Source of the DNA: Nisaea denitrificans DSM 18348
GTDB taxonomy: Bacteria > Pseudomonadota > Alphaproteobacteria > Thalassobaculales > Thalassobaculaceae
Reading direction: 5' to 3'
Assembly: GCF_000426505.1 (NCBI RefSeq)
Contig: NZ_AUFM01000015.1
Location: 372,001 to 436,000 of the forward strand
DNA length: 64,000 bases
The notes under the pieces are model-generated. The model saw nothing but the letters and a program-made list of their open reading frames with translations. It was not told the origin of the DNA and made no database searches. The translations under genes were made by a program, and so were the position numbers. Positions 8,718-17,337 of this stretch are shown piece by piece (positions within the stretch are counted from its first letter, which is position 1; each line of letters opens with the position of its first letter).

Positions 8718-9314
8718 ATGCTGGTCCTCGGTCTGACCGGCTCCATCGGCATGGGGAAAAGCACTGCAGCCGCGATATTCCGGCGCCTGGGGCTCCCGGT
8801 GCATGATGCAGACGCTTCAGTGCATGCTCTTTTCCGGGCCGGCGGCCCAGCGGTGGCACCGATTTCCCGCCGGTTCCCCGAGGCCGTCGTCAACGGGGCG
8901 GTCGATCGGGAGCGGCTCGGCAAGATTGTTTTCGGCGATGCGGATGCGCTGCGTGATCTGGAAGCCATCGTCCATCCGCTGGTGCGCCGCGAGAGGGACC
9001 GATTTCTTGATCTGCAGCGCCGGGCCCGGCGCCGGGCGGCCGTGCTTGATGTGCCTCTTCTCTTCGAGACTGGTGGAGAGGGGATTTGTGACTATGTCTT
9101 CGTCGTATCAGCGCCCGCTTTTTTGCAGCGCCAGCGGGTTTTGGCCCGTCCCGGCATGACAGCAGAGCGGCTCTCTTCTATTCTGAAAAAGCAGATGCCG
9201 GATCGTGAAAAGCGCCGCCGTGCGGATTACATTCTGCCTACCGGCCTTGGCCTGGCTGTTACCACCCGGGCGATCAAGAAGATCCTCCGCCACTTGGGAA
9301 TTCGACATGCGTGA
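8718..9314 (+). CDS. coaE: Dephospho-CoA kinase
   Basis: A 198-residue P-loop kinase that phosphorylates dephospho-CoA at the 3' hydroxyl in the last step of coenzyme A synthesis. The start MLVLGLTGSIGMGKST places the Walker A motif at residues 5-16. It is followed by HDADASVHALF, LEAIVHPLV and LDVPLLFETGGE, all typical of CoaE. The ATG at 8718 lies 4 bp after the maf stop; the open frame extends upstream but only as overlap with maf. The 3' end overlaps dnaQ by 8 bp. Confidence 0.94.
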   Translation: MLVLGLTGSIGMGKSTAAAIFRRLGLPVHDADASVHALFRAGGPAVAPISRRFPEAVVNGAVDRERLGKIVFGDADALRDLEAIVHPLVRRERDRFLDLQRRARRRAAVLDVPLLFETGGEGICDYVFVVSAPAFLQRQRVLARPGMTAERLSSILKKQMPDREKRRRADYILPTGLGLAVTTRAIKKILRHLGIRHA

Positions 9315-9999
9315 ACTGGTTCTTGATACGGAAACGACAGGTATCGATCCGAAACAGGGGCACCGGATTATCGAAATCGGCGCCATCGAGCTGGTCAATC
9401 ATGTGCCGACCGGCGAGAGCTATCACGTCTATATCAATCCGGAACGCGAGGTCGAGCAGGGCGCATTCGAGGTGCACGGCCTTTCGACAGAGTTCCTCGC
9501 CGACTATCCGAATTTCGCTGGGATCGTGGACGGGTTTCTGGAATTCGTCAGTGATGCCACTCTGGTTATTCACAATGCCAAGTTCGACATGGGGTTTATC
9601 AATGCCGAGCTGAAACGGCTCGGCCATCCGGAAATGCCGATGGAGCGGTCGATCGATACGCTGACCATGGCGCGGCGCAAATATCCCGGCGCGCAGGCAA
9701 GTCTGGATGCGCTGTGCCGGCGGTTCGAGATCGATAACGGGCATCGCGATCTGCACGGTGCCCTCGTCGACGCGGATTTGCTGGCGTCAGTCTATCTGGA
9801 ACTGATCGGTGGACGGCAGCCCGGTTTTGAGCTTGCGGGGCAGGAAAAGGCCGGAGCAGCCGCGCCGGAAATCCGAGAGGCAGTTATCCGGCCGCCGCGT
9901 CCGCACGCGGCAAGCCCAGACGAACTCGCTGCACATGCAGCACTGATGGACAAGGTGAAAGACCCGATCTGGAACCGGGCCGGGGAAGCCGCGGAATAA
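9307..9999 (+). CDS. dnaQ: DNA polymerase III epsilon subunit (3'-5' exonuclease)
   Basis: A 230-residue proofreading subunit of the replicative polymerase. All DEDDh exonuclease motifs are visible: Exo I LDTETTG with Asp7 and Glu9, Exo II HNAKFDMGFIN, and Exo III HGALVDADLLASVYLEL with its His and Asp. A C-terminal tail of about 45 residues would carry the alpha-subunit contact. The start at ATG 9307 overlaps coaE by 8 bp. Its stop directly abuts the convergent secB stop with no base between them. Confidence 0.95.
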   Translation: MRELVLDTETTGIDPKQGHRIIEIGAIELVNHVPTGESYHVYINPEREVEQGAFEVHGLSTEFLADYPNFAGIVDGFLEFVSDATLVIHNAKFDMGFINAELKRLGHPEMPMERSIDTLTMARRKYPGAQASLDALCRRFEIDNGHRDLHGALVDADLLASVYLELIGGRQPGFELAGQEKAGAAAPEIREAVIRPPRPHAASPDELAAHAALMDKVKDPIWNRAGEAAE

Positions 10000-10518
10000 T
10001 CAGGCGTTGCCTTCGGTCTCGACCGCCGCAACGTCGATGCCACCGGTTTCCTGACGCTGCTGCTCGTTCTTCTGGAACACGCCCAGGAAATCGATCGGCT
10101 GGATATGCAGCGGCGGATAACCGCCATCGGCTGTCACCTGACCGATGATCTGGCGGGCAAACGGGAAGAGCAGCCGGGCGCATTCGACCATCAGCACGTA
10201 TTCCGCCTGATCCGGCCGGACATTTTCGAACCTGAAAACACCGGCATATGACAGCTCGACGATGAATACCTTCTCGCCCTCGTGAACGCCATTGACGTTC
10301 AGCAGCAGGATGACCTCGAAGACATTGTCAGCCATCCGCTCGGCGCGAACATCGACAGCAATTTCGATGTCGGGACGAATATCGGCACGCAAGCTAAAGG
10401 GCGCCTTCGGGTTTTCGAAGGACATGTCCTTGATGTATTGCGCCTCAACGGTCATCGAGAAGGTGTTGATCGCGTCACCCTTTTGGGCGGGCGCAGTACC
10501 GGTATCTGTGTCGGTCAT
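10000..10518 (-). CDS. secB: Protein-export chaperone SecB
   Basis: A 172-residue tetrameric cytosolic chaperone that keeps precursor proteins unfolded and hands them to SecA. Typical motifs are INTFSMTVEAQYIKDMSFENP, followed by EVILLLNVNGVHEG and the C-terminal RQIIGQVTADGGYPPLHIQPIDF signature. Full length for alphaproteobacterial SecB. The gene ends base-to-base against dnaQ, so terminating transcripts from the two genes must overlap. Its place beside dnaQ and near a Tim44-like gene is conserved in alphaproteobacteria. Confidence 0.96.
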   Translation of the reverse strand: MTDTDTGTAPAQKGDAINTFSMTVEAQYIKDMSFENPKAPFSLRADIRPDIEIAVDVRAERMADNVFEVILLLNVNGVHEGEKVFIVELSYAGVFRFENVRPDQAEYVLMVECARLLFPFARQIIGQVTADGGYPPLHIQPIDFLGVFQKNEQQRQETGGIDVAAVETEGNA

Positions 10519-10564
10519 CGGTTCGATCTTGTCTCTGCCGGGTCAATTTGAAGGCGCGTGGGTA

Positions 10565-11119
10565 TCACGGATCAGGGGTGTGAACAACCTCTCCGGCGCC
10601 GTCCCGCTGGACCTTGACCACAGTTCCGTTGCCGACAGGCAGGCCGGTGAGACGGTTGATGAAACCCCAGTGGCTGACACAAACCACGCGATCCCAGTCC
10701 GTTCGCTGGTGGTTGGCATTCAGGAACGCACTCACCCTGGCATGAACCTCATGCTCTTCCTCGTGATGGTCCGTCCACCATTGCTCGTCGATATGGTCGA
10801 AAGCCAGATGGGGCCAGTCAGCCTGCAGCTCCGTGCGGGTGCGTCCGATATCGCAGATAAAATGCCGATGCTCGCGGATCAATGGCTCGATCCGGATCTT
10901 GCGGTCGATGGCCTCGGCGATGATATGCGCTGTTTCAAGCGCCCGGCGATAGGGGCTGGAGACGATGTGATCGACATCGTGCCCGCGTAAAGCTTCGGCG
11001 CTGTGCCGGATCTGGGCCTGCCCGAGCTCGGTCAAAGCCGGATCCTCGATCCCCGGGTCGCGCCCGGTGGCGCCATAGACGACATTGAATTCGGACTGGC
11101 CATGACGGACGAACAACAT
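10565..11119 (-). CDS. Histidine phosphatase family protein (phosphoglycerate-mutase-like)
   Basis: A 184-residue single-domain member of the histidine phosphatase superfamily. The N-terminal catalytic motif FVRHGQSEFN has the phospho-accepting His6 and Arg5. LTELGQAQIRHSAEAL, VSSPYRRALETA with the conserved Arg, and VVCVSHWGFINRL with the second catalytic His are present. Members include phosphoglycerate mutases, SixA and cofactor phosphatases; the short length favours a phosphatase. Substrate not predictable. It lies between fxsA and secB on the same strand. Confidence 0.88.
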   Translation of the reverse strand: MLFVRHGQSEFNVVYGATGRDPGIEDPALTELGQAQIRHSAEALRGHDVDHIVSSPYRRALETAHIIAEAIDRKIRIEPLIREHRHFICDIGRTRTELQADWPHLAFDHIDEQWWTDHHEEEHEVHARVSAFLNANHQRTDWDRVVCVSHWGFINRLTGLPVGNGTVVKVQRDGAGEVVHTPDP

Positions 11120-11160
11120 GCAGGTGAAATCCCTCAGATACGGATGTAGATGCGGCTGGA

Positions 11161-11673
11161 TCAGCGCGGCGGTAATTTGCGATCGGTCTTGTCGGCACCG
11201 GTATCGGATTTATCGTCCGTATCCGTCAGATCCTCGAACTCTGCGTCGATGACCGTTCTGGAACCGGAGGAGGTTTTATCCGACCGACCACGGACAATCC
11301 AGACATGAGAGTGGGCAGCGCGTGCGGCGCCTTGGAACAACATGCCGATCAGTACGATGCGCAGCGGCGGTATGAAGAGCAGAAACCCGGCTATGTCAGT
11401 CACGAAACCGGGCAGGAAAAGGAAGGCTGCTGCCAGCAGGAGGCCAACCCCGTCAATGATTTCAGCCAGCGGTGTCTCTTCCCGCTGTAGCTGCTCCTGG
11501 GCCCGTTGCAGAACGGCTGTGCCTTGGCTCCGGAACATAATTGCACCCAGTGCGGCGGTCAGCAGGGTCAGGCCGACCGTTGCCCAGCCCCCGATGATCC
11601 CGCCCACTTCGGCAAAGACGTAAATCTCGATGGCCGGGATGCCTATCAAGATGAAAAGGATTATCAGGGCCAT
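11161..11673 (-). CDS. fxsA: FxsA family inner-membrane protein
   Basis: A 170-residue membrane protein of the FxsA family, named for the E. coli protein whose overproduction suppresses F-plasmid exclusion of phage T7. Seen: N-terminal helix (LIILFILIGIPAIEIYVF), a second pair of hydrophobic stretches around residues 25-45, and the signature LLLAAAFLFLPGFVTDIAGFLLFIPP at about 78-103. The C-terminal 50 residues are polar and Asp-rich and probably cytoplasmic. The neighbourhood with secB and the Tim44-like gene is common in alphaproteobacteria. Confidence 0.9.
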   Translation of the reverse strand: MALIILFILIGIPAIEIYVFAEVGGIIGGWATVGLTLLTAALGAIMFRSQGTAVLQRAQEQLQREETPLAEIIDGVGLLLAAAFLFLPGFVTDIAGFLLFIPPLRIVLIGMLFQGAARAAHSHVWIVRGRSDKTSSGSRTVIDAEFEDLTDTDDKSDTGADKTDRKLPPR

Positions 11674-11834
11674 AGTTGTTCTTTCAAAAGTGACAGCCTA
11701 TGTATGCTGTAGTACGGTCGCCCGAAGGTTAAAGCGGCAGCTCTCTGGTCAGAACTCAGCCAATCTGCCGTACAAACCGAAGGCGACTTCTTCATCAATG
11801 GATAAGGGTTTTTAAACCCGCAGTTAAGGGCGAT

Positions 11835-12506
11835 ATGGGCGACGGTGCCGCTTTGTTCGAGATAATTCTGTTCGCAATACTTGCGGGCTTCCTTGTTTTC
11901 AAGCTGCGCAGCGTGCTTGGAAAACGTACCGGGCATGAAGAACGTCACAGCGACCCGTTTTCGCCGGCACCCGAGCAGGGCAACAAGTCGGATAACGTGA
12001 TCCAGCTTCCGGGCCGTGACGGGGAAATCGACAGTGCCGAACAACAGGACGGCGAATTGTCAGAAGCCATGCGCCTTAAAATGGCCGATCCGTCCTTTGA
12101 CGAGATCGAGTTCCTGCAAGGTGCGCGGACCGCGTTTGAATGGGTGGTCGAATCTTTCGCCAAAGGCGATCAGGAAAGCCTCCGCCCGCTTCTGGCGGAC
12201 GATCTGATGTCTGCCTTCGCCGGTGCGATTGACGCGCGTGAGCAGGCCGGCGAGACGCAGGAAACAACGATTTCCTCCATGCGGTCAGCCTTGATCAGCG
12301 AAGTTCACCTGGTTGGCTCAATTGCCCGCGTGACGGTCGAATTCATCACGGATCAGGTAAAGGTGACCCGTGCCGAGGATGGGTCGGTCGTCGACGGCGA
12401 TCCGGACAAGATCGAAACCGTGACCGATCTCTGGACATTCGAACGCGATGTTGCCGGACGGGACCCCAACTGGCGCCTCGTCGCGACACGTGTGCCTGAA
12501 GAATAA
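11835..12506 (+). CDS. Tim44/TimA-like domain protein, membrane anchored
   Basis: A 223-residue protein with an N-terminal membrane segment (LFEIILFAILAGFLVFKL, residues about 7-24), a charged linker, and a C-terminal Tim44-like domain. Recognisable parts of the domain are FLQGARTAFEWVVESFAKGDQESLRPLLADDLMSAF and the ending LWTFERDVAGRDPNWRLVAT. Bacterial homologues (TimA) are related to the matrix subunit Tim44 of the mitochondrial import motor; their role in bacteria is unclear. Divergent from fxsA over a 161-bp gap, and 13 bp before mltA, which suggests joint transcription with a cell-wall enzyme. Confidence 0.85.
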   Translation: MGDGAALFEIILFAILAGFLVFKLRSVLGKRTGHEERHSDPFSPAPEQGNKSDNVIQLPGRDGEIDSAEQQDGELSEAMRLKMADPSFDEIEFLQGARTAFEWVVESFAKGDQESLRPLLADDLMSAFAGAIDAREQAGETQETTISSMRSALISEVHLVGSIARVTVEFITDQVKVTRAEDGSVVDGDPDKIETVTDLWTFERDVAGRDPNWRLVATRVPEE

Positions 12507-12519
12507 AGCGTCGATCACA

Positions 12520-13728
12520 ATGGTCCGAAACGGACTGGAGAATATTTTGACGTGGCGCGGCTTGTGGCTGCTGACAGTTTTTCTTCTGGCTGCGTGCACG
12601 CCGGACCAGGATCCGGATCGCGCGGACTCGCCGCCGGTCAGCTATAAGCGGACCGACCTTGCGGGACTGCCGTCCTGGAATAGTGACCGGGTCAGCGAGG
12701 CCCTCCCGGCCTTGAAGCGCTCTTGCGGAAAACTCCGGCGTCAATCCGATACCGATTCCATCGCACCGGCAGAAATCGGTGGCACGGTTGCCGCCTGGCG
12801 TGGCGCCTGCGATGCCCTTTCCCGGCTGTCCGACGGCAGCGGCGACGGTACCGTGCGCGAGTTTCTCTCGACCTGGTTCGATGCCTACGAGGTCCGGGCC
12901 GGCAAGAGTGACGGGCTCTTTACGGGATACTACGAGCCGGAGCTGAACGGTTCGCTGGAACGGCGCGCCGGTTTCGAGACCCCGTTGCTGGCAAAGCCGT
13001 CCGATCTGGTTCTGGTCAATCTCGGCGATTGGCGGACGGGCCTGCGCGGAGAGCGTATTGCCGGTCGGCTGCGCAGCGGGCGCTTGATCCCGTATGAAAG
13101 CCGGTCGGAAATCGAGTCCGGCGCGCTTGGCAACAATGCGGAGACGCTGGTCTGGCTCGACGATCCGGTTGATGCGTTCTTCCTGCACATTCAGGGGTCG
13201 GGCCGGATACGGCTTGACGACGGCCGGGTGCTGCGGGTTGGCTACGACGGTCACAATGGACACATCTACTACCCGATCGGACGTTATCTCGTTGAAAGCG
13301 GCGAGATAGAGCGCGAGGCGGTATCGTTGCAGACCATCCGTGACTGGCTACACCGTCATCCTGATCAGATGCGCGGTGTGATGGACCGGAACCCCTCTTA
13401 CATATTTTTCCGCAGAATCAATGGCGATGGCCCGATCGGCGCCCAGGGCGTAGCTTTGACAGCCGGGCGTTCACTTGCCGTTGACCGGCGGTATATCCCG
13501 CTCGGCGCGCCTGTTTGGCTTGATGTCGATTATCCGGACGAAAGCGGCCGCCCCTTGCAGCGCCTGGTCGTCGCCCAGGATACCGGCGGCGCCATCAAGG
13601 GCGCGGTCCGCGGCGACGTGTTCTGGGGCCACGGTCCGACGGCGGCCGAAAAAGCCGGACCGATGGCAGCCCCCGGTCGATATTACGTGCTTCTGCCCAA
13701 AAATCTCGATATTGCCTTAAAGCAATAG
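12520..13728 (+). CDS. mltA: Membrane-bound lytic murein transglycosylase A (lipoprotein)
   Basis: A 402-residue outer-membrane lipoprotein that cleaves peptidoglycan glycan strands to 1,6-anhydro products. The N-terminal signal peptide ends in the lipobox LLAAC (Cys at about residue 26). The MltA domain contains GLFTGYYEPELNGS, VWLDDPVDAFFLHIQGSGRI and GYDGHNGHIYYPIGRYL. The C-terminal 3D domain has VAQDTGGAIKGAVRGDVFWGHG with the catalytic aspartate. The ATG at 12520 gives a normal lipoprotein signal; the upstream extension overlaps the previous gene. Products could feed the AmpG-like permease at 49024. Confidence 0.94.
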   Translation: MVRNGLENILTWRGLWLLTVFLLAACTPDQDPDRADSPPVSYKRTDLAGLPSWNSDRVSEALPALKRSCGKLRRQSDTDSIAPAEIGGTVAAWRGACDALSRLSDGSGDGTVREFLSTWFDAYEVRAGKSDGLFTGYYEPELNGSLERRAGFETPLLAKPSDLVLVNLGDWRTGLRGERIAGRLRSGRLIPYESRSEIESGALGNNAETLVWLDDPVDAFFLHIQGSGRIRLDDGRVLRVGYDGHNGHIYYPIGRYLVESGEIEREAVSLQTIRDWLHRHPDQMRGVMDRNPSYIFFRRINGDGPIGAQGVALTAGRSLAVDRRYIPLGAPVWLDVDYPDESGRPLQRLVVAQDTGGAIKGAVRGDVFWGHGPTAAEKAGPMAAPGRYYVLLPKNLDIALKQ

Positions 13729-13794
13729 GATACGGCGTGCCGGTCCAAGGGCCCCGCATCCTCAAGAAAAAAGAGATGTGAGTGGGAGCCTGCT

Positions 13795-14571
13795 GTGTCT
13801 GCGTCCGAGAATGCCCGTCCACGCGTTGGTCTGTTCGTGACATGCCTTGTCGATTTGTTCCGTCCGTCCGTCGGTTTCGCGACCCTGTCCCTGCTTGAGA
13901 AGGCAGGATGTGAAGTGGTTGTGCCGGAAGCGCAGACCTGCTGCGGCCAACCAACATTCAATTCCGGTGATTTCAAGGACAGCCGCGACATTGCGGCCAA
14001 TGTGATCGAGGCCTTTGAGGGCTTCGATTATGTGGTCGCGCCGTCCGGCTCCTGTGCCGGGATGATCCGGGAGCATTACCCGGAGCTGTTCGAGGATGAC
14101 CCGGCGATGGCCATGCGGGCCCAGCACCTGGCCAAGCGGACCTACGAGTTGACCTCTTTTCTTGTGGATATCATGGGTGTGGAGAGCACCGGCGCGGCTT
14201 TCGACGGCACGGTGACCTACCATGATTCCTGCTCCGGCCTGCGTGAGCTCGAGATCAAAACCCAGCCCCGCAAGCTGCTGGCAGCGGTGGACGGCACCTC
14301 CATCAAGGAGATGCCGGGCGCCGAGATCTGCTGCGGCTTCGGCGGCACCTTCTGTGTCAAATACCCGGAAATCTCCGACAAGATGGTGACGCAGAAAGCA
14401 GCCGAAATCGTCGAGAGCGGCGCCGATTACCTGCTGGCGGGCGATCTTGGCTGTCTGCTGAATATGGGCGGCAAGCTGAAACGGCTCGGCGCCAGGACGG
14501 AGATCCGGCATGTTGCCGAAGTGCTGGCCGGCATGACAGATCAACCCTCCATCGGCGAGGGAGAGCGCTGA
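13795..14571 (+). CDS. lutA: Lactate utilization protein LutA ((Fe-S)-binding oxidoreductase subunit)
   Basis: A 258-residue protein with two cysteine-rich CCG domains, the family that binds unusual Fe-S clusters in LutA/YkgE, GlpC and HdrB. The first domain has TCCGQP with the upstream CLVDLFRP, and the second has DSCSGLREL with EICCGFGGTFC. It is expected to work with LutB and LutC in oxidation of L-lactate to pyruvate at the membrane. The start is GTG. Its stop overlaps the lutB start (TGATG). No dedicated lut regulator of the FadR/LutR type is visible next to it. Confidence 0.9.
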   Translation: MSASENARPRVGLFVTCLVDLFRPSVGFATLSLLEKAGCEVVVPEAQTCCGQPTFNSGDFKDSRDIAANVIEAFEGFDYVVAPSGSCAGMIREHYPELFEDDPAMAMRAQHLAKRTYELTSFLVDIMGVESTGAAFDGTVTYHDSCSGLRELEIKTQPRKLLAAVDGTSIKEMPGAEICCGFGGTFCVKYPEISDKMVTQKAAEIVESGADYLLAGDLGCLLNMGGKLKRLGARTEIRHVAEVLAGMTDQPSIGEGER

Positions 14572-16007
14572 TGCAAACCACCTCGCACAATTTCAAACAG
14601 AATGCGCGTGATGCACTGACCGATGTCCAGTTGCAGAAGGCGCTTTCAAAGATGCGTCCCGGCTTCCAGCAGAAGCGGGCGGATGCAGTCGCCAAACTGC
14701 CTGAATTCGAGGATCTCCGCGACCGGGGCCGGGATATCAAGAACCATGTGCTGGAGAATCTCGATTTCTATCTCGAGCGCTTCGAAAGCAATGTCATTGC
14801 CAATGGCGGGCAGGTTCACTGGTGCCGGAATTCCGAGGAAGCCCGGCAGACGATCATGGAGATCTGCCGCTCCGTCGATGCCAAGACGGTGACCAAGGGC
14901 AAGAGCATGGTGGCCGAGGAAATCGGCCTCAACGAGTATCTGGAAGAGCACGGTGTTGAGCCGATCGAGACGGATCTCGGCGAGTACATCATCCAGCTCC
15001 GGGATGAGCCGCCGAGCCATATCATCGCGCCGGCGATCCATGTGAACAAGGAACAGGTCGTCGAGGCCTTCCGCAAGAAACACACGGATTTGCCACCGGA
15101 CCGCCCGCTGGAGGAAGTTGGCGACATCACCGACGAAGCCCGCACGCAGCTCCGCCCCAAATTCTTCGCTGCCGATGTCGGTATCACCGGCGCCAATTTC
15201 CTGATTGCCGAGACCGGCCAGACGGTCATCGTCACCAATGAAGGCAACGGCGACCTCACCCAGACCCTCGGCAAGGCGCATGTCGTGGTGGCGAGCCTGG
15301 AGAAGATCGTGCCGACGCTGGAGGATGCGAGCTGCATCCTGCGGCTGCTGGCCCGCTCGGCGACCGGACAGGAGTTTTCCGTCTACACCACCTTCTCCAG
15401 TGGGCCGCGTCGGGAAACCGACCTGGACGGCCCGGCCTCCTTCCATGTGGTGCTGATCGACAATGGCCGCTCTGCCATGCTCGGCACCGAATATCAGGAC
15501 ATGCTCCGCTGCATCCGCTGTTCCGCCTGCATGAACCATTGTCCGGTCTATGCCGCCGTCGGTGGGCATGCTTACGGCTGGGTCTATCCGGGACCGATGG
15601 GCGCGGTGCTCACACCCAGCCTGATCGGCATCGATGAGGCGGGTCATTTGCCCAATGCATCGACCTTTTGCGGCCGTTGCGAGCAGGTATGCCCAATGCG
15701 CATCCCCTTGCCGAAGATGATGCGTCACTACCGGGCAAAAGAGTTCACTGAGAACAAGACTACCTCGCAGGTTCGCGCGGGTTTGGGGCTTTGGTCGTAC
15801 TTTGCCAAAAGACCATGGCTCTATCGGCAATCGACCAAGTTGGGGGCTGTGCTACTGCATGCTCTGGGCGGAAAGCGCGGCCGGATCGCCAAGTTGCCAC
15901 TGGCCTCCGGCTGGACCTCGGTGCGCGACATGCCTGCACCTGAAGGACGGACCTTCCAGCAGCTCTACAAGATGAGCGGGCACGGCAAGAAGGGAGACGC
16001 GCGATGA
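14571..16007 (+). CDS. lutB: Lactate utilization iron-sulfur protein LutB
   Basis: A 478-residue subunit with an N-terminal LUD-type domain (TKGKSMVAEEIGLNEYLE, about residues 104-121) and a bacterioferredoxin-like region. The latter carries two 4Fe-4S motifs, CIRCSACMNHCPVY and CGRCEQVCPMRIPLPKMM. It has the full architecture of LutB/YkgF. It overlaps lutA by one base and lutC by four, so the three subunits are almost certainly translated together. Expected to pass electrons from lactate to the quinone pool. Confidence 0.93.
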   Translation: MQTTSHNFKQNARDALTDVQLQKALSKMRPGFQQKRADAVAKLPEFEDLRDRGRDIKNHVLENLDFYLERFESNVIANGGQVHWCRNSEEARQTIMEICRSVDAKTVTKGKSMVAEEIGLNEYLEEHGVEPIETDLGEYIIQLRDEPPSHIIAPAIHVNKEQVVEAFRKKHTDLPPDRPLEEVGDITDEARTQLRPKFFAADVGITGANFLIAETGQTVIVTNEGNGDLTQTLGKAHVVVASLEKIVPTLEDASCILRLLARSATGQEFSVYTTFSSGPRRETDLDGPASFHVVLIDNGRSAMLGTEYQDMLRCIRCSACMNHCPVYAAVGGHAYGWVYPGPMGAVLTPSLIGIDEAGHLPNASTFCGRCEQVCPMRIPLPKMMRHYRAKEFTENKTTSQVRAGLGLWSYFAKRPWLYRQSTKLGAVLLHALGGKRGRIAKLPLASGWTSVRDMPAPEGRTFQQLYKMSGHGKKGDAR

Positions 16008-16690
16008 GCGAGGCACGGGAACAGATCCTGGCGGGCATCCGCAAGTCCCTTGGACGCGGCAAGCTCGAAGGCGCGGCAGCCGAGGCCGTCGAGGCGCGCC
16101 TGAAAGGGCATGAGCGCATTCTTGTGCCGAAGCGCTCAGACGGGGATCAGGCCCACAAGATCGGCCTCTTTGTCGAGATGGCGGAAGGGGTCTCCTGTAC
16201 CGTCGACAGGCTGGAGTCCCTAGAATCCGTGCCGGAGCGGCTGGCGGACTATCTCCGCCGGGAGAACCTGCCGGCCCGGATCAAGCAGTCACCGGCCCTG
16301 GAAGACACGGTGATCCCGTGGGACAAGGCGCCCGCGCTTGAAATCACCAGCGGTGCCGCCGTCAACGAGGATGCGGTGGGGCTGACGCCGGCCCATGCGG
16401 GGATCGCGGAGACCGGCACATTGATGCTGCATTCCTCCGCCGAAACCCCGACAAGCCTGCATTTCGTGCCGGACACGCACGTGGTATTGCTGCGCGAGAG
16501 CCAGATTGTTGGCGCCTACGAGGATGCCTGGGACATGTTGCGGCAGAAGCTGGGGCTGGAGCCGGGAGCAAGTGTGCCGCGCACGGTCAATCTCGTCACC
16601 GGTCCGTCGCGGACCGGCGATGTGGAACAGATCATCCAGCTCGGCGCGCACGGTCCCCGGCGTCTGCATATCATGCTGGTCAAGGACTGA
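16004..16690 (+). CDS. lutC: Lactate utilization protein LutC (LUD domain)
   Basis: A 228-residue LUD-domain protein, third subunit of the LutABC lactate-oxidising complex. The GAAVNEDAVGLTPAHAGIAETGTLMLHSS segment and the C-terminal GPSRTGDVEQIIQLGAHGPRRLHIMLV are characteristic of LutC/YkgG. The ATG overlaps the lutB stop by ATGA. It completes an uninterrupted lutA-lutB-lutC operon; the Smr gene follows after 22 bp. Confidence 0.92.
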   Translation: MSEAREQILAGIRKSLGRGKLEGAAAEAVEARLKGHERILVPKRSDGDQAHKIGLFVEMAEGVSCTVDRLESLESVPERLADYLRRENLPARIKQSPALEDTVIPWDKAPALEITSGAAVNEDAVGLTPAHAGIAETGTLMLHSSAETPTSLHFVPDTHVVLLRESQIVGAYEDAWDMLRQKLGLEPGASVPRTVNLVTGPSRTGDVEQIIQLGAHGPRRLHIMLVKD

Positions 16691-16712
16691 GCCCGAAAGC
16701 GGAACGGATTTC

Positions 16713-17318
16713 ATGGCACGGCGACCGACAGCGGAGGAGCTTGATCTGTGGCGCAAGGTGGTCGCCGACACGGTGCCCCTGACGCCTGAGCGTCGTGCCG
16801 CCCTGGCCGAGGCCGAAGAGGTTCCAAAAGTCCCGGAACTCAGCACGAAACAGCCAAAAAAGAGCGGCAAAGGGCAGCAGGCGGCCCGCCATCACAGCCG
16901 TCCCCAGAACGACCCCGGCTTTGCCGCGATCAAGGTGCCGAGCGCGCTGGCGGAGTACGCTCCGGGCAAGGTTCCGGGGATAGACCGGCGCACGGCGCTC
17001 AAGATCAAACGCGGCAAGCAACAGATCGACGGCCGCATCGACCTTCATGGCATGCGCCAGGAGGAAGCCCACCGGGCGCTCAACGGCTTCATCGCGTCTG
17101 CCTACCGGCGCGGCCAGCGTTGCGTGCTGGTGATTACGGGCAAGGGCAGCCGCTCGGCCGATGACGGTGAGCGGGAGGTGGGTGTGCTGCGCCGGATGAC
17201 GCCGCGCTGGCTGGCCGATGGGGCGAACAAGGACAAGGTGCTGACCTATTCCCCAGCCCAGCCACAGCACGGGGGCAGTGGCGCGCTCTATGTCATGCTG
17301 CGTCGGCAGAAGAGCTGA
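16713..17318 (+). CDS. Smr/MutS2-type domain protein
   Basis: A 201-residue protein with a basic, low-complexity N-terminal half (about residues 35-70, rich in Lys, Pro and Gln) and a C-terminal Smr domain. The domain motifs are GRIDLHGMRQEEAHRAL and VLVITGKGSRS, the nicking-endonuclease signature of stand-alone Smr proteins. Close to the E. coli SmrA/SmrB size class, SmrB being a ribosome-collision mRNA endonuclease; which activity applies here is unknown. It sits between lutC and an XRE regulator, 19 bp from the latter. Confidence 0.85.
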   Translation: MARRPTAEELDLWRKVVADTVPLTPERRAALAEAEEVPKVPELSTKQPKKSGKGQQAARHHSRPQNDPGFAAIKVPSALAEYAPGKVPGIDRRTALKIKRGKQQIDGRIDLHGMRQEEAHRALNGFIASAYRRGQRCVLVITGKGSRSADDGEREVGVLRRMTPRWLADGANKDKVLTYSPAQPQHGGSGALYVMLRRQKS

Positions 17319-17337
17319 TGACGAGGCAAGGCAACGC

